A stretch of DNA of 64,000 nt, from NCBI RefSeq assembly GCF_900055185.1, contig NZ_FIZX01000006.1:62001-126000 (forward strand), in the 5' to 3' direction. The translations under genes and the position numbers were made by a program. Shown one piece after another: positions 19,507 to 29,308 of this stretch (position 1 is its first letter; each line of letters opens with the position of its first letter). Under the pieces are notes generated by a model. It was given only the letters and a program-made list of their open reading frames with translations. It was not told where the DNA came from and did not search any database. This DNA is from Grimontia celer. GTDB lineage: Bacteria > Pseudomonadota > Gammaproteobacteria > Enterobacterales > Vibrionaceae.

Positions 19507-20241
19507 TCACATCTTGAGGTAAAAATCTCTTGTGAGCGAAATAAAGTCGTTTGTATAGCTTCCCGCCGCCTGGATCACCAAGGTTTTGGCATCTAAACCA
19601 AGTTCTTTCTGATTCGATAGCGACATCAACTTCCGACTCACCGGTTTGTTGGCGGTTGGTTGTACGTTCAACAGTCGTTGGCAATACAGTCCATACTCTT
19701 CAGCTTTCGCCAACAAGGCGTCAGCCTCCACTGAAGGTAAGATCAAATGCGCCTGTCCGTTGGGTAAAAGTCGAGCCTTTATCACTTTTAATAAGGTGTC
19801 GTGAGAAAGGGTACCGGTATGACGCGCAGTGGCTCGCCGGGAATCGCCCGCTTGCCCGCCGGAAGTAAAGTAAGGGGGATTGCAGATAATAGTATTGAAC
19901 TGCAACGGATTGTCCCACTTGGAAATATCCTGATGCAGTACATTTATCCGATCTGACCAAGTAGATTGTTCTGAATTGAATTGCGCTGTGTTGGCGGCGT
20001 GCTCATCGATATCCAGCGCGGTGATTTTCACTGCGGGAAATCGCTGCGCCATCATCAGTGCCAGCAAGCCAGAGCCCGTGCCAATGTCGAGTACTTCATC
20101 AGACTCGCCCGCCTCAGCCCAAGCACCAAGCAGCACGCCATCCGTGCTGACTGGCATGCCACAGCCTTTATCTTCGACAGTAAATTGCTTGAATCTGAAG
20201 CCTTTACTCACGATATCCTCTTGTTCTCTACTCGTTGCCAT
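19507..20241 (-). CDS. yfiC: tRNA1(Val) (adenine(37)-N6)-methyltransferase
   Basis: 244 residues from the ATG at 20241, chosen over an in-frame TTG at 20250. The SAM-binding motif is LDIGTGSGLLALMMAQR (about 52-68) and the catalytic N6-adenine motif is NPPYF (about 122-126). It modifies A37 next to the anticodon of tRNA-Val1. E. coli yfiC is also a neighbour of srmB, which supports the call. No strong ribosome site is visible, so the exact start is less certain than the identity. Confidence 0.92.
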   Translation of the reverse strand: MATSREQEDIVSKGFRFKQFTVEDKGCGMPVSTDGVLLGAWAEAGESDEVLDIGTGSGLLALMMAQRFPAVKITALDIDEHAANTAQFNSEQSTWSDRINVLHQDISKWDNPLQFNTIICNPPYFTSGGQAGDSRRATARHTGTLSHDTLLKVIKARLLPNGQAHLILPSVEADALLAKAEEYGLYCQRLLNVQPTANKPVSRKLMSLSNQKELGLDAKTLVIQAAGSYTNDFISLTRDFYLKM

Positions 20242-20520
20242 TGTCGACAATTGCTTAAAAAATAGATAATTATGTTGTCAGTATGTTATGGATTGTTGTG
20301 GTCAATATCTTTAACTTCTATCGATCAATGGTCAATCAATGGCCATAAATTCCAATTTTTAATAAAAAAATGGATTTATAATCTATTTTTTAATGTTCTA
20401 TTGTCTGCGTAATGAAACTTCGTCATTATTCTGCGTAATCGGTATTGCACAGTAAAAATAACCAAAAGGCTAACCGGTTGATTACACAATTATTAAGCAA
20501 ACACACATAGGTAGTACGAA

Positions 20521-21825
20521 GTGAAAGAGAGTTTAAAGGTTAGCGATATACTCGCGCTAGGGTTTATGACCTTTGCATTTTTCCTCGGGGCCGGAAATAT
20601 CATCTTTCCTCCTCTGGCGGGCTTTCTGGCAGGTGAACACACCTTTTCTGCAATGCTGGGCTTTTTGACCACTGCTGTAGGCCTTCCTCTTATTGGTATC
20701 GTTGCGGTTGCCGTAGCGGGTGGCGGTTGGAAGGGCCTGACCCGCGACTTGCCAGCATCAGTCGCAACACTGATGGCGGTGCTGATTTTCATCATTATCG
20801 GTCCTGCTTTTGCAGCGCCACGTGCAGGTTTGGTGGCCTATGAGATGGGCTTTAAGCCTTTCCTTAATGCACCGGGTCAGTTCGAATTGTCGCTCTTCTC
20901 TGTGGTGTTCTTTGCCATCGCGATGTTCTTCTCCCTGTCTCAGGGCAAGCTTATCGACACTATTGGTAAGCTGCTGACGCCTGCGCTGTTTGCGGCACTG
21001 GCAGTTCTGGCGATTGCAGTTGTGGTGAATCCACAAGGCGATATTGTGGCAGCGCAGGGTGCGTATGTGGATCAGGCCTTCACTACAGGTTTCCTTGAAG
21101 GTTACAACACCATGGATACCTTCGCCGCACTGATGTTCGGTATGTTGATTGTTGATGTTATCCGTAAGAAAGGCGTGACTGATCAAGCGAAAACCTGTCA
21201 GTACCTGATTTATGCAGGTGTGATTGCGGCTGCAGGTCTGGCATTTGTTTACGTTTCTCTGTTCTATCTGGGCGCGACAGCGACGGGTGTGGCACCGGGC
21301 GCGGCAAATGGTGGTGCGATTCTGTCAGCTTACGTGTTGGCGCTGTTTGGCCCGGCTGGTCAAATCATCCTGTCGACTATCATTGTACTGGCGTGTCTGA
21401 CGACGGTTATTGGTCTGGTTTCAGCGTGTTCTGACTACTTCAGCACTCTGACCAAAATCACTTACCGTCAATGGGTCGTTATCCTGTCTATTGCTTGTGC
21501 GGTGGTAGCGAACGTAGGCCTGAACCAGTTGATCGCCATTTCTGTTCCGGTACTGTTTGCACTGTACCCGGTTGCGATTGCGCTGATTGCTCTGACGTTC
21601 CTGCGACGCTTTATGCCTAACCCACAATTGGCATACCGCGTGGTACTGGGTGTGTCTTTGGTATTCGCTCTGTTAGATGCAGCGAAAGTCGCGGGCGTTG
21701 ATGTGTCTGCGCTGAAAGTCCTGCCACTGTTTAACTACGGTATGGCATGGCTGCTGCCAACGGCAATTGCGCTGGTTGCGGTAAGCTTTGCGGGTAAGCG
21801 TAAAGACGAAACGTCACACGCGTAA
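20521..21825 (+). CDS. brnQ: Branched-chain amino acid transporter BrnQ
   Basis: 434 residues with about 12 hydrophobic segments; LIVCS family (Na+ or H+ coupled import of Leu, Ile, Val). MKESLKVSDILALGFMTFAFF then GAGNIIFPPLAG is the conserved N-terminal signature. GTG start at 20521 with an AGGT upstream. The 280-base AT-rich stretch before it probably holds its promoter; nothing specific stands out. It ends at a strong terminator shared with fldB. Confidence 0.95.
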   Translation: MKESLKVSDILALGFMTFAFFLGAGNIIFPPLAGFLAGEHTFSAMLGFLTTAVGLPLIGIVAVAVAGGGWKGLTRDLPASVATLMAVLIFIIIGPAFAAPRAGLVAYEMGFKPFLNAPGQFELSLFSVVFFAIAMFFSLSQGKLIDTIGKLLTPALFAALAVLAIAVVVNPQGDIVAAQGAYVDQAFTTGFLEGYNTMDTFAALMFGMLIVDVIRKKGVTDQAKTCQYLIYAGVIAAAGLAFVYVSLFYLGATATGVAPGAANGGAILSAYVLALFGPAGQIILSTIIVLACLTTVIGLVSACSDYFSTLTKITYRQWVVILSIACAVVANVGLNQLIAISVPVLFALYPVAIALIALTFLRRFMPNPQLAYRVVLGVSLVFALLDAAKVAGVDVSALKVLPLFNYGMAWLLPTAIALVAVSFAGKRKDETSHA

Positions 21826-21844
21826 AGCAAGGTTGTTAGAATGC

Positions 21845-21873
21845 AAAAAACCACCGGATGCGGTGGTTTTTTT
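21845..21873. terminator. Bidirectional terminator brnQ / fldB
   Basis: AAAAAACCACC/GGTGGTTTTTTT with a 6-base loop. Confidence 0.88.
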
Positions 21874-21904
21874 ATGTTTGAAAGGTGGCGTGCAGGTTCA
21901 GTGG

Positions 21905-22423
21905 TTATAGCGTTTCCTGAAACTCAACCAACACCTGCTCACACCAGATCGCGATGCGCTCATCACTCAGTTCGTATTGGCTGTCTTCATCCAACGCCAG
22001 ACCGACAAATTGTTTACCGTCTTCGGTCAGCGCTTTTGAGGCTTCAAAGGTATAACCTTCATTTGGCCAATAGCCGATAAACTTTAGGCCAGTTGGCAAC
22101 AGCTCATCATGCAGCATGCCCATGGCATCAAGGTACCATTCGGCATATCCTTCCTGATCGCCAAGACCGAAAAGGGCAGCGACTTTACCTTGCAGTTTCA
22201 GGCCATTAAGTTGTGACCACACCGCTTCCCAGTCTTCCTGCAACTCGCCGAAGTCCCAGGTGGAAATGCCCAGCAACAGCAAATCGTACTGATTCATTTG
22301 GTCAACCGGCGTTTCTTTGATGTTGTGAATATCCACCAAGTCGTCACCCAGGATATCGCGGATTTTCTCTGCCGCCATTTCGGTGTAACAGGTGGTGGAG
22401 CCGTAAAACAAACCTATTTTCAT
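21905..22423 (-). CDS. fldB: Flavodoxin FldB
   Basis: 172 residues (E. coli FldB 173). The FMN phosphate loop is GSTTCYTE (about 8-15) and isoalloxazine contacts lie near [12 protein letters not shown] and [15 protein letters not shown]. The Cys in the phosphate loop and the position divergent from xerD agree with FldB rather than FldA. A small acidic electron carrier for cytosolic redox enzymes. Confidence 0.94.
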   Translation of the reverse strand: MKIGLFYGSTTCYTEMAAEKIRDILGDDLVDIHNIKETPVDQMNQYDLLLLGISTWDFGELQEDWEAVWSQLNGLKLQGKVAALFGLGDQEGYAEWYLDAMGMLHDELLPTGLKFIGYWPNEGYTFEASKALTEDGKQFVGLALDEDSQYELSDERIAIWCEQVLVEFQETL

Positions 22424-22458
22424 GTGCTTTTCCTGCTGTTGCGTCGTGGGGATTCTAC

Positions 22459-22498
22459 TCCTCGTGGCGTTGTATCTCCACCCTGTAAACCACGAGGA
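22459..22498. repeat. Inverted repeat in the fldB-xerD divergent promoter region
   Basis: Perfect 9-bp arms TCCTCGTGG and CCACGAGGA separated by 22 bases. No T tract follows, so it is not a terminator; it may be an operator or stem-loop in the fldB leader. Confidence 0.5.
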
Positions 22499-22606
22499 TT
22501 TGGCGCATTTTGCTGCAATCGTTTTGCTTAATCAGGGTAAACCTTGCATTCATACGGGGGTGAGGTAGTTTGAGAGAAGCAACAATCGAACTTAAGTGAG
22601 TGAATC

Positions 22607-23503
22607 GTGGAACAAAACGCGGCGTTGGTAGAGCAGTTTTTGGATGCTATGTGGATGGAGCGGGGGTTATCTGAGAACACCCTGGCCTCATATCGAAACG
22701 ATCTGACCAAACTTTGCCAGTGGCTGGATAATGACAGCGTGGCTCTGGTGAAGGTGACATCGTCCAAACTGCAGGATTACCAGCATTGGTTATTCGATCA
22801 GGATTACAAGCAAAGCAGCCGCGCCCGTATGCTCTCTGCAATGCGTCGTCTTTTCCAATACCTTTATCGCGAAAAGCAGCGTGAAGATGACCCAACGGCC
22901 ACATTGATCAGCCCCAAATTGCCTAAGCGTCTGCCAAAGGATTTGTCGGAAGAGCAGGTGGAAGCGCTGCTGGATGCGCCGGACGTGGAAGACACTCTCG
23001 AGCTTCGTGATAAAGCCATGATGGAGCTGCTGTACGCGACAGGTCTTCGCGTGACTGAACTTATTAGCCTGACCACTGAAAACGTCAGCCTGCGTCAGGG
23101 CGTAGTGCGTGTTATTGGTAAAGGCGGAAAAGAGCGTCTGGTACCGATGGGAGAGGCCGCAATCGACTGGCTGGAGCGATATATGGCGCACAGTCGTCCA
23201 GCATTGCTTGGTGAACAAAGCTCGGATGTGTTTTTCCCTAGCCGCCGCGCCCGGATGATGACCCGCCAAACGTTCTGGCACCGTATCAAGTTTTATGCGG
23301 CGCTCGCAGGCATTGATGGTGACATGCTTTCGCCGCACGTTTTGCGCCATGCTTTTGCTACGCACTTACTCAACCACGGCGCAGATTTGCGGGTGGTACA
23401 AATGTTGTTGGGACACAGTGACCTGTCGACCACGCAAATTTATACTCACGTCGCGACTGAGCGACTAAAACAGTTGCATCAGGAGCACCATCCTCGGGCA
23501 TAA
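22607..23503 (+). CDS. xerD: Site-specific tyrosine recombinase XerD
   Basis: 298 residues, identical in length to E. coli XerD. GTG start at 22607. N-terminal SAM-like core-binding domain (about 1-105); catalytic domain with Arg in ATGLRVTELISL, Lys in GKGGKERLVP, HVLRHAFATHLL, LLGHSDLSTTQIYTH and nucleophile Tyr279. With XerC it resolves chromosome dimers at dif under FtsK control. Head of the conserved order xerD-dsbC-recJ-prfB-lysS. Confidence 0.97.
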   Translation: MEQNAALVEQFLDAMWMERGLSENTLASYRNDLTKLCQWLDNDSVALVKVTSSKLQDYQHWLFDQDYKQSSRARMLSAMRRLFQYLYREKQREDDPTATLISPKLPKRLPKDLSEEQVEALLDAPDVEDTLELRDKAMMELLYATGLRVTELISLTTENVSLRQGVVRVIGKGGKERLVPMGEAAIDWLERYMAHSRPALLGEQSSDVFFPSRRARMMTRQTFWHRIKFYAALAGIDGDMLSPHVLRHAFATHLLNHGADLRVVQMLLGHSDLSTTQIYTHVATERLKQLHQEHHPRA

Positions 23504-23610
23504 TGCAGCCGAACGGGCGTTTTTTTACCTCACTTGGGATTTTTTTCGTTTCTGTCCGGTCTGAGTGAGTGACAGTTTGCCCGCAAACCCATTTTCAGGA
23601 TCTGAACACT

Positions 23611-24348
23611 ATGAATTTAAAACAACTGATGGCGCGCGCTTTGATTGCCTCAGCCATGTTGTCATTCGGCGCACAGGCAGCGGAAGGCGCAGATAAAGCG
23701 GCGATTGCTGATGTACTGACAAAATACCGCCTGAATGTTGAAAGCATTGAAAAAGCGCCGGTTGAAGGTTTGTACGAAGTCGTGACCAATGGCGGTGTGG
23801 TTTATGCCAATAAAGACGGTTCTTACTTTATCTACGGCCAGCTCTTCCATACTACACCGACGGAATCTATCAACCTGACTGAAATCACTCAGGCCAAACG
23901 CAACAAGACGTTGTTTGATGAGGCAGGTGTAGAGAAAGAGTTGATCGTCTATCCGGCGAAAGACGAGAAATACGTAGTGAATGTGTATACCGATACGACT
24001 TGTGGGTACTGCATGAAGCTGCACCGTGAAATGCAGGAGTACAACGATCTGGGGATTACCGTTCGCTACCTGGCTTTCCCTCGCTCGGGTGAGCGTTCAC
24101 CGAATATCGGCCAGATGAGCGCGATTTGGTGTGCAGATGACAAAGCTAATGCCATGAACCTGGCGAAAGCGCGTAACTTCGACGAAGAGACCAAAGAGTG
24201 TACGGATCTTATCCGCCGCCACATGTCTCTTGGTAGCGCGATGGGTGTGACTGGCACGCCGGCGATTATGCTGGAAGACGGCACCATGCTTTCAGGTTAT
24301 CTACCTGCGCCTCAGTTGCTGCAAGTACTGAAGCAAAAAGAAAGCTAA
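23611..24348 (+). CDS. dsbC: Thiol:disulfide interchange protein DsbC
   Basis: 245 residues from the ATG at 23611 (AGGA upstream); the in-frame start at 23569 would hide the signal peptide. Signal peptide about 1-23 (cleavage near AQA-AEG). N-terminal dimerisation domain (about 25-90), linker and thioredoxin-like domain with active-site CGYC at 131-134 and a second Cys pair in SAIWCADD and TKECTDL. cis-Pro in GTPAIM. A periplasmic disulfide isomerase kept reduced by DsbD. Confidence 0.97.
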   Translation: MNLKQLMARALIASAMLSFGAQAAEGADKAAIADVLTKYRLNVESIEKAPVEGLYEVVTNGGVVYANKDGSYFIYGQLFHTTPTESINLTEITQAKRNKTLFDEAGVEKELIVYPAKDEKYVVNVYTDTTCGYCMKLHREMQEYNDLGITVRYLAFPRSGERSPNIGQMSAIWCADDKANAMNLAKARNFDEETKECTDLIRRHMSLGSAMGVTGTPAIMLEDGTMLSGYLPAPQLLQVLKQKES

Positions 24349-24365
24349 TCACTGCTTAGATACTT

Positions 24366-24394
24366 AAGGCGCTGGCGAAAGTCGGCGCCTTTTG
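24366..24394 (+). terminator. Terminator after dsbC
   Basis: AAGGCGC/GCGCCTT with a 12-base loop then TTTTGCGTTTTT. It may be partial, allowing read-through to recJ. Confidence 0.65.
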
Positions 24395-24513
24395 CGTTTT
24401 TGGCTCACCGAAAACAGGCCTCGGGCTTTTTCTTTCTCCGTCACCCGTTACAATGTCTCTTCAATCCGCATTCATCAACTTGGTGGTAACGCCGCCGGGC
24501 ACAGGTTCATTCC

Positions 24514-26241
24514 ATGATTGAAATTAAACGTCGTCACGCGGCACAGGATGCTGCTTTTCCTGCTTCAATTCCGCCATTACTCCAGCGTATTTACGCTAAC
24601 CGAGGTATCACCTCTGAAGGTGAACTGGAGCGAAGCGCTCGCGGGCTGCTGAATTACAACGAACTGCATGGTATTGAACGCGCCGTAGAACTGCTGGCAG
24701 TTGCAATGGCAGAAGGGCGACGCATTATCGTGGTGGGCGACTTTGATGCCGATGGCGCAACCAGCTCGGCGCTCTCAGTGACGGCATTTCGCATGATGGG
24801 CTGCACCAACGTCGATTACCTGGTGCCGAACCGTTTTGACGATGGCTATGGCCTGAGTCCTGATGTGGTTGAGCAAGCTGCGGCCAAAGGTGCGGAGCTT
24901 ATCATGACCGTGGATAACGGCGTTTCTTCGATTGAAGGTGTTGCGGCAGCCAAAGCCCGCGATATTCAAGTCGTCGTGACCGACCACCACTTACCGGGCG
25001 AAGTGCTGCCGGATGCTGATGCCATGGTGAACCCGAATCTCAACGAATGTGGTTTTCCATCCAAATCGCTGGCAGGTGTGGGCGTTGCGTTTTATCTGAT
25101 GTTGGCGCTGCGTGCCCATCTTCGCGACAACGGCTGGTTTGCCCAGCGTGGTATCGCTGAACCGAACTTGGCGGAACTGTTGGACTTGGTCGCATTGGGT
25201 ACGGTTGCCGATGTGGTATCGCTGGATACCAACAACCGTATTTTGGTGCATCAGGGTTTAATGCGAATCCGCGCAGGGAAATGCCGCCCGGGTATTCAGG
25301 CTTTGATTGAAGTGGCGAATCGCAATATGACCACGTTGGTGGCGAGCGATTTCGGCTTTGCCTTGGGGCCACGTATTAATGCAGCTGGCCGCTTGGATGA
25401 TATGTCATTCGGTATTGAGCTTCTACTGTGTCAAAACCTTCAAGCTGCGCGCCAGATGGCAAGTGAGCTGGATGCCCTGAACCAAAGCCGCAAGGAAATA
25501 GAACAGGGCATGAAAGAAGAGGCGATGGCGATTTGTGAGCGTCTCCAATTTGGCGAAGGCAGCAGCCTGCCTTGCGGCCTTGCACTGTTCCAGCGTGAAT
25601 GGCATCAGGGCGTGATAGGCATTCTTGCCTCACGCATTAAGGACAAGTTCCACCGCCCTGTGATTGCCTTCGCTGATGGCGGTGAAGGCACCATTAAAGG
25701 CTCAGCGCGCTCGATTCAGGGACTACACATGCGTGACACCCTGGATGTGATTGATACCCAGAACCCAGGCCTGATTAAAAAGTTCGGCGGTCACGCCATG
25801 GCCGCGGGTCTTACTATCGCAGAAGCGGACTTTGAACGTTTCTCCAAGCTGTTCGATGAAGCGGTAAAAAACACCATCAGCGAAGAAGAGCTAAAAGGGG
25901 TGTTGTTTTCTGACGGAGAACTTCTTTCCAACGAGATCAATCTGGATGTGGCTGAAACCCTGCGTTCCGGTGGTCCTTGGGGGCAAGGCTTTCCTGAACC
26001 ACTGTTTGATGGCAAGTTCAAGCTACTGCATCAAAAGCTGGTGGGCGGAAAACACCTTAAAATGATGCTGGAACCTGTCATGGGCGGACAAATGGTAGAT
26101 GCCATCGCCTTCAACATTGACTTGCGCCGCTGGCCGGATCCTTCTGTTCAAATGGTTGAGGTCGCTTATCGACTTGATGTGAATGAGTTCCGTGGTAACC
26201 GCACGGTGCAGTTGATGGTTGAGCATATGGCAGCGGTTTAG
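24514..26241 (+). CDS. recJ: Single-stranded-DNA-specific exonuclease RecJ
   Basis: 575 residues (E. coli 577). DHH-family motifs: VVGDFDADGATSS (about 73-85), MTVDNGVSS, VTDHHLPGE with the DHH triad, and the DHHA1 region with GGHAMAAGLTI. A Mn/Mg-dependent 5'-3' ssDNA exonuclease working in RecF recombination and in repair. It ends within the dispersed repeat region at 26251-26345. Confidence 0.97.
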   Translation: MIEIKRRHAAQDAAFPASIPPLLQRIYANRGITSEGELERSARGLLNYNELHGIERAVELLAVAMAEGRRIIVVGDFDADGATSSALSVTAFRMMGCTNVDYLVPNRFDDGYGLSPDVVEQAAAKGAELIMTVDNGVSSIEGVAAAKARDIQVVVTDHHLPGEVLPDADAMVNPNLNECGFPSKSLAGVGVAFYLMLALRAHLRDNGWFAQRGIAEPNLAELLDLVALGTVADVVSLDTNNRILVHQGLMRIRAGKCRPGIQALIEVANRNMTTLVASDFGFALGPRINAAGRLDDMSFGIELLLCQNLQAARQMASELDALNQSRKEIEQGMKEEAMAICERLQFGEGSSLPCGLALFQREWHQGVIGILASRIKDKFHRPVIAFADGGEGTIKGSARSIQGLHMRDTLDVIDTQNPGLIKKFGGHAMAAGLTIAEADFERFSKLFDEAVKNTISEEELKGVLFSDGELLSNEINLDVAETLRSGGPWGQGFPEPLFDGKFKLLHQKLVGGKHLKMMLEPVMGGQMVDAIAFNIDLRRWPDPSVQMVEVAYRLDVNEFRGNRTVQLMVEHMAAV

Positions 26242-26250
26242 GTAAGGAAG

Positions 26251-26345
26251 AGCAGGTCCTAGGGTCCATGGAAAAGAAGGTCCTAGGAGGAGCAAGAGCC
26301 AGAGGCTCTGCTAAACAGTTCAAATACTGTAGGACCCAGGACCTT
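26251..26345. repeat. TCCTAGG-containing repeat element downstream of recJ
   Basis: Outer arms AGGTCCTAGGGTCC (26255-26268) and AGGACCCAGGACCT (26331-26344) pair imperfectly, and an inner hairpin AGAGCC/GGCTCT lies at about 26296-26310. GGTCCTAGG recurs at 26279. A related unit lies at 48861-48893 after thyA. T-rich sequence follows, so it may help end recJ transcription. Likely a dispersed intergenic repeat. Confidence 0.6.
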
Positions 26346-26468
26346 TAGCCTTTTCTCTCATTTTTCTCCGAAAATTTCTCCTTTGATCCCCATCACACTC
26401 TGTATATTCCGTCCGCAATTCTGTAGAATTCGGCGGTTAAAACTCATTCCGAACATAGAAAAGTGACC

Positions 26469-27567
26469 ATGTTTGAAATCAATCCAATCAAAAACCGCCT
26501 AGCGGACATTGCTGAGCGTGCAAATGTCCTTAGGGGGTATCTTTGACTATGACGCCAAGAAAGAGCGTCTAGAAGAAGTTAATGCCGAACTCGAACAACC
26601 TGATGTGTGGAACGAACCTGAGCGCGCTCAAGCGCTGGGTCGCGAACGCGCGTCGCTGGAAGCGGTAGTAGAAACTATCGACCAGCTTGATCAGGGCGGC
26701 GAGTACATCACCGAACTGCTGGAACTGGCAGTAGAAGAAAACGATCAGGATACGTTCGATGAAATCGAGCCAGAGCTGAGCGATTTGGAAGAGAAGCTGT
26801 CGAAGCTGGAATTCCGTCGTATGTTCTCTGGCGATCACGACGGTTCTGATTGTTACATCGACCTGCAAGCAGGTTCAGGCGGTACTGAAGCGCAAGACTG
26901 GACATCCATGATGCTGCGCATGTACCTGCGTTGGGCTGACGCAAAAGGCTTCAAGACAGAAGTGATTGAAGTGTCTGAAGGTGATGTGGCTGGATTGAAA
27001 TCAGCAACCGTTCGTATCAGTGGCGAATATGCTTACGGCTGGCTGCGCACCGAAACCGGTGTTCACCGTCTGGTTCGTAAGTCTCCGTTCGATTCAGGCG
27101 GTCGTCGTCATACGTCGTTCTCTTCTGCGTTTATTTACCCGGAAGTGGACGAAAATATCGACATCGATATCAACCCATCTGATCTGCGTATCGACGTATA
27201 CCGTGCGTCAGGCGCGGGTGGTCAGCACGTTAACACCACTGAATCAGCGGTACGTATTACACACGTACCAACCAATACTGTGGTGCAGTGCCAGAATGAC
27301 CGAAGCCAGCACAAGAACAAAGACCAGGCGATGAAGCAGCTTCGCGCAAAACTGTTTGAACTGGAACTGCAAAAGCAGAACGCAGAGAAACAGGCAAATG
27401 AAGCAGCGAAGTCTGACATCGGTTGGGGTAGCCAGATCCGATCTTACGTTCTGGATGACTCACGCATTAAAGACCTGCGTACCGGTATCGAAAACCGTAA
27501 CACCCAAGCGGTGCTTGACGGTGATCTCGACAAGTTTATTGAAGCCAGCCTGAAATCTGGTTTGTAA
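26469..27567 (+). CDS. prfB: Peptide chain release factor 2 (programmed +1 frameshift)
   Basis: 365 residues after frameshifting, as in E. coli. Frame 1 runs from ATG 26469 for 25 codons to an in-frame TGA at 26544-26546. The site is AGGGGG-TAT-CTT-TGA-C: an internal Shine-Dalgarno-like AGGGGG (26532-26537), slippery CTT and the UGA stop. Translation resumes in +1 with GAC at 26545. RF2 itself reads UGA, so low RF2 favours the shift and more RF2. The rest shows the SPF anticodon-like tripeptide (RKSPFDSGG) and GGQ catalytic loop ([13 protein letters not shown]). Followed after 27 bases by lysS. Confidence 0.97.
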
Positions 27568-27594
27568 TTTTTTAAGTTAATTCAAAGGTTCACT

Positions 27595-29109
27595 ATGACT
27601 GACCAGTTACAAGACGAAAACAAGCTGATCGCGGAGCGTCGTGCAAAACTGAACCACATTCGTCAAAGCTGCAATGCAAACGGCCACCCAAATGAATTCC
27701 GCCGTGAGCACAAAGCGGCTGATCTTCAGGCTGAGTTTGGCGAAAAGAGCAAGGAAGAGCTGGAAGCATTGGATCATAAAGTCAGCGTTGCTGGCCGTGT
27801 GATGGCAAAGCGTGGTCCTTTCCTGGCACTTCAGGACGTGAGCGGTCGCATTCAGGCGTACGCAGCGAAAGACGTTCAGAACGTGCTGAAAGAGCAGTAC
27901 CAAGGTCTGGATATCGGTGACATCATCGGTGTGAAAGGCGCACTGCATAAGTCTGGTAAAGGCGACCTGTACGTGAACATGGAAGAGTACCAACTGCTGA
28001 CTAAAGCACTGCGTCCTCTGCCAGAGAAATTCCACGGTCTGACTGATCAGGAAATGCGTTACCGTCAGCGTTACGTTGACCTGATCGTGAACGAAGATTC
28101 GCGCAACGCATTCAAGGTGCGTTCTAAGCTGATTTCTGCTATTCGCCGTTACATGGAGTCAAAAGACTTCATGGAAGTGGAAACGCCAATGATGCAAGTG
28201 ATCCCGGGTGGTGCTTCTGCACGTCCGTTTATCACGCATCACAACGCACTGGATCAGGAGATGTTCCTGCGTATCGCACCTGAGCTGTACCTGAAACGTC
28301 TGGTTGTTGGCGGTTTCGAGCGCGTATTCGAAATCAACCGTAACTTCCGTAACGAAGGTCTGTCTCCACGCCACAACCCAGAATTCACTATGATCGAGTT
28401 CTACATGGCGTACGCAGATTACAACGACCTGATCGACCTGACTGAAGACATGCTGCGCACCGTAGCTGTTGAAGTTCTGGGTGAAACCTCTATGCCTTAC
28501 GGCGATTACACCGTGGAATTCGGTGGTAAATACGCACGTATGACCATGTTGGAAGCGATCAAACACTACAACCCAGAGCACGCTGATATCCAAGCGCTGA
28601 CCGTTGAAGACGTTCAGGATCGTGAAAAGCTGGTGGCTATCGCGAAGTCACTGGAGATCTACGTTGAGAAATTCTGGACTTGTGGTCAGTTGCTGGAAGA
28701 AATCTTCGGTGAAACTGCAGAACCTAAACTGATCCAGCCAACCTTCATCACTGGCTACCCGGCAGATATCTCTCCGCTGGCGCGCCGTAGCGATGACAAT
28801 CCGTTCTTCACCGACCGCTTTGAGTTCTTCATCGGTGGCCGTGAAGTGGCGAACGGCTTCTCGGAGCTGAACGACGCAGAAGATCAGGACGCACGTTTCA
28901 AAGCGCAGGTTGATGCGAAAGACGCAGGTGACGACGAAGCGATGTTCTACGATGCAGACTACATCACTGCACTGGAACATGGTCTGCCACCAACAGCGGG
29001 TCAAGGTATCGGTATCGACCGTCTGGCAATGTTGTTTACCAACACGCACACTATCCGTGACGTGATTCTGTTCCCGGCGATGCGTCCACAGAACCAGAAG
29101 AAAGACTAA
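27595..29109 (+). CDS. lysS: Lysyl-tRNA synthetase (class II)
   Basis: 504 residues (E. coli LysS 505). N-terminal OB-fold anticodon-binding domain (about 60-150, [17 protein letters not shown]) and class II catalytic core with motif 2 [22 protein letters not shown] and motif 3 [10 protein letters not shown]. It charges tRNA-Lys in the cytosol. Co-transcribed with prfB as in enterics; a strong terminator follows. Confidence 0.98.
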   Translation: MTDQLQDENKLIAERRAKLNHIRQSCNANGHPNEFRREHKAADLQAEFGEKSKEELEALDHKVSVAGRVMAKRGPFLALQDVSGRIQAYAAKDVQNVLKEQYQGLDIGDIIGVKGALHKSGKGDLYVNMEEYQLLTKALRPLPEKFHGLTDQEMRYRQRYVDLIVNEDSRNAFKVRSKLISAIRRYMESKDFMEVETPMMQVIPGGASARPFITHHNALDQEMFLRIAPELYLKRLVVGGFERVFEINRNFRNEGLSPRHNPEFTMIEFYMAYADYNDLIDLTEDMLRTVAVEVLGETSMPYGDYTVEFGGKYARMTMLEAIKHYNPEHADIQALTVEDVQDREKLVAIAKSLEIYVEKFWTCGQLLEEIFGETAEPKLIQPTFITGYPADISPLARRSDDNPFFTDRFEFFIGGREVANGFSELNDAEDQDARFKAQVDAKDAGDDEAMFYDADYITALEHGLPPTAGQGIGIDRLAMLFTNTHTIRDVILFPAMRPQNQKKD

Positions 29110-29143
29110 ATCTGACTGACTTCTGAGACGTCTCTGAGACACC

Positions 29144-29173
29144 AAAAACACTGGCTTATGCCAGTGTTTTTTT
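29144..29173 (+). terminator. prfB-lysS terminator
   Basis: AAAAACACTGGC-TTAT-GCCAGTGTTTTTTT. Confidence 0.92.
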
Positions 29174-29308
29174 ATGTGTGTATGTTGGTGTGCGAGCTTT
29201 TGCTTAATGTCACAAATATTGCGATGCAATTAACGTTTTAGTTCCGGTTTGATTCATCTGCAGGGATGATGCCCGCGCAATTCCTTGCTGCTTTTATTGA
29301 AGATAACC

